Source: an uncultured Bacilli bacterium (GTDB lineage: Bacteria > Bacillota_I > Bacilli_A > RF39 > UBA660). From it: a DNA stretch of 44,041 bases. How positions within the stretch are numbered: the first letter of the stretch is position 1; each line of letters starts with the position of its first letter. Positions 39,756 to 44,041 of this stretch are shown piece after piece. The stretch is from NCBI GenBank assembly GCA_934096755.1, contig CAKOMU010000001.1:1-44041 (forward strand), written 5' to 3'. The notes under the pieces are model-generated. The model was given only the letters and a program-made list of their open reading frames with translations. It searched no databases and was not told the DNA's origin. The position numbers and the translations under genes were made by a program.

Positions 39756-40052
39756 TTCCTATTTTTGGTAGATTTAAAAATGATTACAAAGTTTATCTGC
39801 TGATATGTGATAATAGTTGTTAAAGTCAATATAAAAATGTATAAAGACTTAGTTTAGGAATTTTTTTGCTTAGTTTTTATCATGATAATGACTGATAGTG
39901 GTATTTATCAGGAGAGTTATGAAAATGTTTGGTCTTTAGATGGATATTTGCATAAAAAATTGGATATACTTTACTTTAAATAAAAATAAAAAAGTGTTAA
40001 GCTAAATATAGAAGTATATTAGAAAATTTAATTGAGTTAATAAGAGGTTAAT
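39756..40052. other. Noncoding stretch with two small palindromes
   Basis: No gene is supported. It contains TTATCATGATAA (39877-39888, a perfect 12-bp palindrome) and a CTGATA/TATCAG hairpin (39892-39911) that runs into GGAG and a six-codon frame ATG-AAA-ATG-TTT-GGT-CTT-TAG. I see no clear promoter for the gene at 40053. Confidence 0.4.
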
Positions 40053-41044
40053 ATGTGGAAGATTGATGAAATAAAACAAAAACAAGAATATGTTAGAGAA
40101 AGATTAAATAATTGTAATGATCCAAAAGAAAAAGAAAAGCTGGGGTTAAGTTTGCTTGCATATAATTCTTTATTAGATAAGTTAACGAATAATAATTTTA
40201 GATCTCAAAAAGAAGCAGATTTATGGCAATTAGAAGCAAAGTTGATGGTGGGTGATGAAACTTTTTTAAGCGATGAATATTTAAAACTTTTGCTTTTATT
40301 GTGTAATAATATTTTAGAAAAAAAAGTGCCAGAATTAGATAAAGATTCCTTTACTTCTATGAGAGTGTCAAAAGAATCTTTAATAAATTTATCAAAAAAA
40401 TTTTATGCTTCTTTGCATGATAAGGAAATATTGGATTTATCAAATAAACTGTTTAATGATGAATCTTCCATAAACTTTTCAAATGTTGCTAGAAGAGGTA
40501 TGGCTAATTGTAGTGGTTTAACTTTTAATGACTATGTTTTTGATAAAACTTACATAAACGTGACTAGACAGAATAATATTTGTGATTATCAAGTATTTAA
40601 TCATGAAATTATGCATAAAATAGATTATTTGTTTATAGATTTTCTTGAAGAAATTGGTTTTCCTACTCGTGAAGTTCAAATATAAAAAAAACAAAAAGAC
40701 AATTATTTATATTCATTAGCATCTATAACACAAATTCAAATTAAAACACAATTGATAAGTTCATCTGGTTTTAAGAATAGTGTCAATCCAACGATTGAAC
40801 AAATTAGAAAAATATTAAGTCCATATTTAAAAAACAATTATTAGAGATACAGTCAGGTGTAATGGCTTATGGATTAAAAGAACAAATTAAAGCTAATAAA
40901 CAAAAGGGGATTTTATATTTAAAAGAATTTATGAGGAGTATTATACCTAAGAATCAAACTCCTGATTTTTCATATATTGGTTTAACCAATGATAAATTAT
41001 TGCAAAATGAAAATAATATGAGCATTAGAGGAAAAAATAACTAA
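40053..41044 (+). pseudogene. HExxH protein (zinc protease-like), broken by a stop and a frameshift
   Basis: The first 210 codons are open. They include HEIMH (184-188), the zinc-binding HExxH of gluzincin proteases, in the context FNHEIMHKIDYLF, and a helical N-terminal half. A TAA at 40683-40685 then interrupts, but the same frame continues open with sensible sequence (LYSLASITQIQIKTQL). At an A6 run (40829-40834) it shifts; adding one A leads into KKQLLEIQSGVMAYGLKEQ and on to the stop at 41042-41044. The intact protein would be about 330 residues. It resembles oligopeptidase-like M3 helpers only in the HExxH; family not established. Confidence 0.65.
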
Positions 41045-41094
41045 CCAACTTTAATTAATTTATACTATATTAATGAAAGGAATTGATATAAATT

Positions 41095-41568
41095 ATGAAT
41101 AAAATTTATGATGAATATTATTATAAAATATATAATTGGGCGATCAAAAAAACTAATAATAAAGAAGATGCTGAAGATTTAACCAATAATGTTTTTCTAT
41201 CTATCTTTGAATATCTTAATAAAAATGTTAATGTGGAAAAATTAGAAAATTTAATATGGAAAATTGCTTATAATTTATGGTGCACCAAAGCCAAAAAATA
41301 TATTAAAGAAAAAAACAATGTAACTTTTGATGAAATATATCAAGAAGGATATGAGACTGATATGATAGATAAAATTATATATAAGGAAATAATTGTTAAT
41401 TTAGATAATATTGGCTTAACAGAAAATGAAAAGAAAACGTTCCAATTGTATTATATTAATGACCTTTCAATCAAAGAAATTAGTAATTATGTAAATAACA
41501 AGGAATCTAATATAAAATATTATTTATATAATGCTAGAAAGAAAATAAAGGAGAGATATTATGAATAG
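41095..41568 (+). CDS. ECF-type RNA polymerase sigma factor
   Basis: A 157-residue sigma-70 family protein with only regions 2 and 4. Region 2: MNKIYDEYYYKIYNWAIKKT, DAEDLTNNVFLSIFEYL, WKIAYNLW. Region 4: LTENEKKTFQLYYINDLSIKEISNYVNNKESNIKYYLYNARKKI, a standard helix-turn-helix. AAAGGAA lies 11 bases before the ATG. It overlaps the next gene by 8 bases. Its target promoter and signal are not visible. Confidence 0.87.
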   Translation: MNKIYDEYYYKIYNWAIKKTNNKEDAEDLTNNVFLSIFEYLNKNVNVEKLENLIWKIAYNLWCTKAKKYIKEKNNVTFDEIYQEGYETDMIDKIIYKEIIVNLDNIGLTENEKKTFQLYYINDLSIKEISNYVNNKESNIKYYLYNARKKIKERYYE

Positions 41569-42259
41569 TTTAAATTTAGAAAAATATTTGGACATTGTAA
41601 ATGAAGAAAAAATTAAAAGAGGATTAGATAATTACTTGCCCCTTTATCCTATGTTAAGAAATTGTGATGGAAAATTGTATGTTTGTGTGGTTTTAACTAA
41701 CAAAGAGAAAAATGTATGGGAAATAGATGGTAATACCAAACCAGAGTATTGGATTTTAATTGATATAGAAAATGAGAATATTGTAGAATTTAATAAAACA
41801 GTAGATAAGGATTTTGTTAAAGGTAATTTAATAGCTAAAAACAGTAATAACAAGCAAAGCGAAATTTCAAAATATACTGTGGAAAAAGTCTTGCAATATA
41901 AGAATTATCTTATTGAAGATATAAAAAATGAAAAATTGCCTTTACAAAAAAAATTATCATCTATATTAGGTGATGAAATGGAAATTAATGGTGAAGTAGT
42001 AAATATAAATGATTATTTATTATCAAATTTAGAAGAAGATATTAAAGCCAAAATAAACGATTTAGTGGATATTCTTATTCATTCTAAATATGGTTCGATA
42101 ACATTTTATTACGATAATTTATTTAAACAAATTATATCTAATTATAAAAACTCTAAAATCATTGATAGTGATAAAATGAAATTATGTATTGAAATAATGA
42201 ATGATTACTACGATGGAGTTGTAGGTATAGATAATATATTTAATGTTAAAGAGAGTTAA
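41561..42259 (+). CDS. Soluble partner of the ECF sigma factor, unknown
   Basis: A 232-residue protein that overlaps the sigma gene, so translation is coupled, the usual position of an anti-sigma factor. It has no membrane helix and no zinc-binding HxxxCxxC motif. Residues 1-95 look beta-rich (LYVCVVLTNKEKNVWEID, YWILIDIENENIVEF), and 105-232 mainly helical. It could be a cytosolic anti-sigma factor or a co-regulated effector. I do not recognise a family. Confidence 0.6.
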   Translation: MNSLNLEKYLDIVNEEKIKRGLDNYLPLYPMLRNCDGKLYVCVVLTNKEKNVWEIDGNTKPEYWILIDIENENIVEFNKTVDKDFVKGNLIAKNSNNKQSEISKYTVEKVLQYKNYLIEDIKNEKLPLQKKLSSILGDEMEINGEVVNINDYLLSNLEEDIKAKINDLVDILIHSKYGSITFYYDNLFKQIISNYKNSKIIDSDKMKLCIEIMNDYYDGVVGIDNIFNVKES

Positions 42260-42290
42260 TTTACAAATGAATTGAGATTTTGTTTAGATG

Positions 42291-42319
42291 TTGAAAAATA
42301 AAAAATACTTTGTTATGAT
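42291..42319 (+). promoter_or_regulatory. nfo promoter
   Basis: TTGAAA (42291-42296), 17 bp, TGT TATGAT (42314-42319). Confidence 0.7.
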
Positions 42320-42346
42320 AAAGATGATTTAGAAAGAAGGATGATT

Positions 42347-43243
42347 ATGATTATTGGTTCTCATGTTAGCTTTAAACAAGATCAGTTATTAGGAAGTGTA
42401 AAACAAGCTTTAGCTTATGGGGCAAATACATTCATGTTTTATACGGGGGCTCCTCAAAATACAGTGCGTAAGCCAATTGATTCTAATCTTACTTTCGAAG
42501 CCTTGGAGTTGATGGAACAAAATGGCATTGATATTAAAAATGTTATTTGTCATGCTCCTTATATCGTTAATTTAGCTAATAGAGAAAAAGAAGATGCTTG
42601 GAATTTTTCTTGTAGTTTTTTGAAACAAGAGCTTAGTCGTATAAGTGAAATGCATGTTCGTTATATGGTCTTACATCCTGGTAATAGTTTAAAACTTGAG
42701 CGAACACAAGCATTACAAAATATTAGTGCTGCTTTAAATTTTATTATTGATGAAGAAACAGAACCAATGATTTTATTAGAAACTATGGCTGGTAAAGGTA
42801 CTGAATGTGGGGTTAATTTAGAAGAAATTAAATTTATTTTAGATCATGTTCAAAGGCCAGAGAAGGTAGGTGTGTGTCTAGATACTTGCCATTTAAATGA
42901 TGCTGGTGTAGATATCAAATATTTTGATGATTATTTAGAGAAATTTGATAAAGTAATTGGCATTGATAAAATTAAATGTGTACATTTAAATGACAGTAAG
43001 AATGAAAGAGGAAGTCATAAAGATCGACATGCTAATATTGGTTATGGTACGATTGGTTTTGAAAATTTAATACATGTCGCTTATATGGACAAATTAAAAG
43101 ATGTTCCTAAAATTTTAGAAACACCATGGGTTTTGGAATATCCGCCATATAAATTGGAAATTTCCATGATTCGTAATAAAGAGTTTATTCCTAATTTAGA
43201 AGAACAACTAGAAAATCTTTATAGAAATGATCCAAATTTTTGA
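42347..43243 (+). CDS. nfo: Endonuclease IV
   Basis: A 298-residue AP endonuclease of base-excision repair, a TIM barrel with three zinc ions. Metal-ligand blocks are all visible: CHAPYIVNLA, MVLHPG, LLETMAGKGTE, VCLDTCHLNDAG, CVHLNDSKNERGSHKDRHANIG, LETPW. ATG 42347 is 6 bases after AAGG; the in-frame ATG at 42341 touches the ribosome site and is unlikely. Convergent with the DUF2624-like gene, with 25 bases of overlap. This adjacency mirrors yqfS-yqfT of Bacillus. Confidence 0.95.
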   Translation: MIIGSHVSFKQDQLLGSVKQALAYGANTFMFYTGAPQNTVRKPIDSNLTFEALELMEQNGIDIKNVICHAPYIVNLANREKEDAWNFSCSFLKQELSRISEMHVRYMVLHPGNSLKLERTQALQNISAALNFIIDEETEPMILLETMAGKGTECGVNLEEIKFILDHVQRPEKVGVCLDTCHLNDAGVDIKYFDDYLEKFDKVIGIDKIKCVHLNDSKNERGSHKDRHANIGYGTIGFENLIHVAYMDKLKDVPKILETPWVLEYPPYKLEISMIRNKEFIPNLEEQLENLYRNDPNF

Positions 43244-43479
43244 TAATATTCATTAAATACTTGTTTGATTTTTTCAAAGTTTTCTTTTGAATAATGATTT
43301 TGATAACGATTTAAATCAAAGAGATTAGGATTTTTTAAAACATCATACCAATTCTTTTTGATAAAATTATAAGTAAAATCGATTTCTTGGGGGCTTAAAT
43401 TAGCTCCCTTTTTTTGAGCAAAAGTATTGATATCATCTTTAGTAAGTTTATTTATATATCGTTCTATTATATTAAACAT
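43219..43479 (-). CDS. DUF2624-like (YqfT) small protein
   Basis: An 86-residue soluble helical protein, MFNIIERYINKLTKDDINTF and later GANLSPQEIDFTYNFIKKNW, matching the DUF2624 layout in length and pattern. DUF2624 (yqfT) adjoins the nfo ortholog in Bacillus, so synteny supports the call. ATG 43479 lies 4 bases after GGTGAT. A GTG three codons upstream is in the ribosome site itself. Function unknown. Confidence 0.7.
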   Translation of the reverse strand: MFNIIERYINKLTKDDINTFAQKKGANLSPQEIDFTYNFIKKNWYDVLKNPNLFDLNRYQNHYSKENFEKIKQVFNEYYQKFGSFL

Positions 43480-43532
43480 AATAATCACCCAGTATATTGT
43501 ATGAAAAGATAGAAAAAAGAAATACTAAAAAT

Positions 43533-44041
43533 ATGAAAAAAGGAATTGTTTATAGTTTATTAATTATGTTTTTAGGTATTTTTTGTATTCGTTTAGGGAT
43601 GATTTTACAAGACTCACCAGAATATAACCAAAAACTTCTAAGTAAAACAGAAATATATGTCTATGGTTTCAGTGCTCCCCGAGGACGCATTTTAGATGTA
43701 AATGGTAAAGTTTTAGTGGATAATGTGGGTGTAAAGACAATATATTATAATAAAATTAAAAATATTAAAGCGAGTGAAGAATTAGAAATTGCTAAGATGT
43801 TAAGTGATTTAATTGATGTTCCAGAAGCTAGTTTAAAAGAGTTAAAAGATTATTATTTACTTACACATGATAATGGTAAATATTTGATAACTGACGAAGA
43901 ATATGAATTACAAGAAAGACGAAAATTAACAAGTAGTGACTTAAATAAATTAAAGTATGAAAGAATAACGGAGGATATGTTAGATTATGATGATCATATT
44001 AAAAAAGTTGCTCATTTGTATAGTTTAATGAATCAAGGTGT
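43533..44041 (+). CDS. Class B penicillin-binding protein, N-terminal part (runs off window)
   Basis: The first 169 codons of a transpeptidase, open to the window edge. A short cytoplasmic end and one membrane helix (about 4-24) precede the class B pedestal hallmark APRGRILDVNGKVLVDN (48-64), seen in PBP2/FtsI/SpoVD-type proteins. The catalytic domain lies beyond 44041, so I cannot say whether it is an elongation, division or sporulation enzyme. Start ATG 43533 has only a weak AAAGAAA upstream. Confidence 0.85.
   Translation, partial: MKKGIVYSLLIMFLGIFCIRLGMILQDSPEYNQKLLSKTEIYVYGFSAPRGRILDVNGKVLVDNVGVKTIYYNKIKNIKASEELEIAKMLSDLIDVPEASLKELKDYYLLTHDNGKYLITDEEYELQERRKLTSSDLNKLKYERITEDMLDYDDHIKKVAHLYSLMNQG

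Noticed and set aside
39911..40023. Tiny frames after the GGAG at 39911
   Set aside because: A six-codon and a twenty-one-codon frame have no similarity or promoter support.

Overview
The window comes from a very AT-rich, low-GC Gram-positive chromosome using the standard bacterial code (TGA ends several clear genes, e.g. at 1694-1696, 6144-6146 and 17367-17369). A GerA/GerC/GerB germinant receptor and SpoIIP point to a spore former. The DnaB/DnaI primosome pair, YolD/UvrX, and a DUF2624-like gene beside nfo point to Bacilli in the broad sense. Many N-terminally anchored or wall-anchored proteins with sortase-type signals suggest an uncultured, probably gut-dwelling, Firmicute near the Erysipelotrichia/RF39-type lineages. 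The species cannot be fixed from this sequence.

Layout. 0-7.5 kb: an 18-bp tandem repeat and a secreted protein, then the translation genes rpsB-tsf ... frr, interrupted by four genes for membrane-anchored extracytoplasmic proteins, two of them tandem paralogs. 7.5-14.2 kb: carD, then tmcAL and a thioesterase (minus strand), miaA, a phosphodiester glycosidase, a transglutaminase, rpsT and a lipase-like hydrolase. 14.3-19.5 kb: spoIIP, a YqxA-position gene, lepA, an unknown gene, hemW and a cadherin-like membrane protein. This resembles the Bacillus rpsT-gpr-spoIIP-yqxA-lepA-hemW order with gpr missing. 19.6-22.4 kb: a compact bacteriocin locus with a C39-peptidase ABC exporter, a short accessory protein, and two small double-glycine-leader peptides (43 and 51 aa). 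22.4-25.6 kb: rpsU-yqeY, a membrane protein and an NPKTG-anchored propeller-like surface protein. 25.8-29.3 kb: ger operon (minus). 29.4-32.1 kb: rlmD, then a decayed zone with frameshifted HIT and MazG-type pyrophosphohydrolase genes, a long hairpin and a fragment of a serine recombinase. 32.2-35.0 kb: class B sortase, a MucBP surface protein and DedA. 35.0-39.8 kb: dnaB-dnaI, a membrane protein, and a yolD/uvrX pair (minus). 40-42.3 kb: a broken HExxH protein and an ECF sigma factor with a partner. 42.3-44 kb: nfo, a DUF2624-like gene and the start of a class B penicillin-binding protein that runs off the window.

How it works together. Core genes are densely packed with short gaps. Almost every promoter I can read is TTGnnn-like, exactly 17 bp, then an extended -10 (TGnTATAAT). 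Several of these promoters sit inside the terminator of the preceding gene. Every lesion I found lies in accessory genes and three of the four are one-base losses in A runs, so the housekeeping genes look intact while mobile or accessory cargo is decaying. The most interesting unit is the 19.6-22.4 kb bacteriocin locus: both predicted mature peptides carry a GxxxG motif, as expected of a two-peptide (class IIb) bacteriocin, and there is no recognisable immunity gene.
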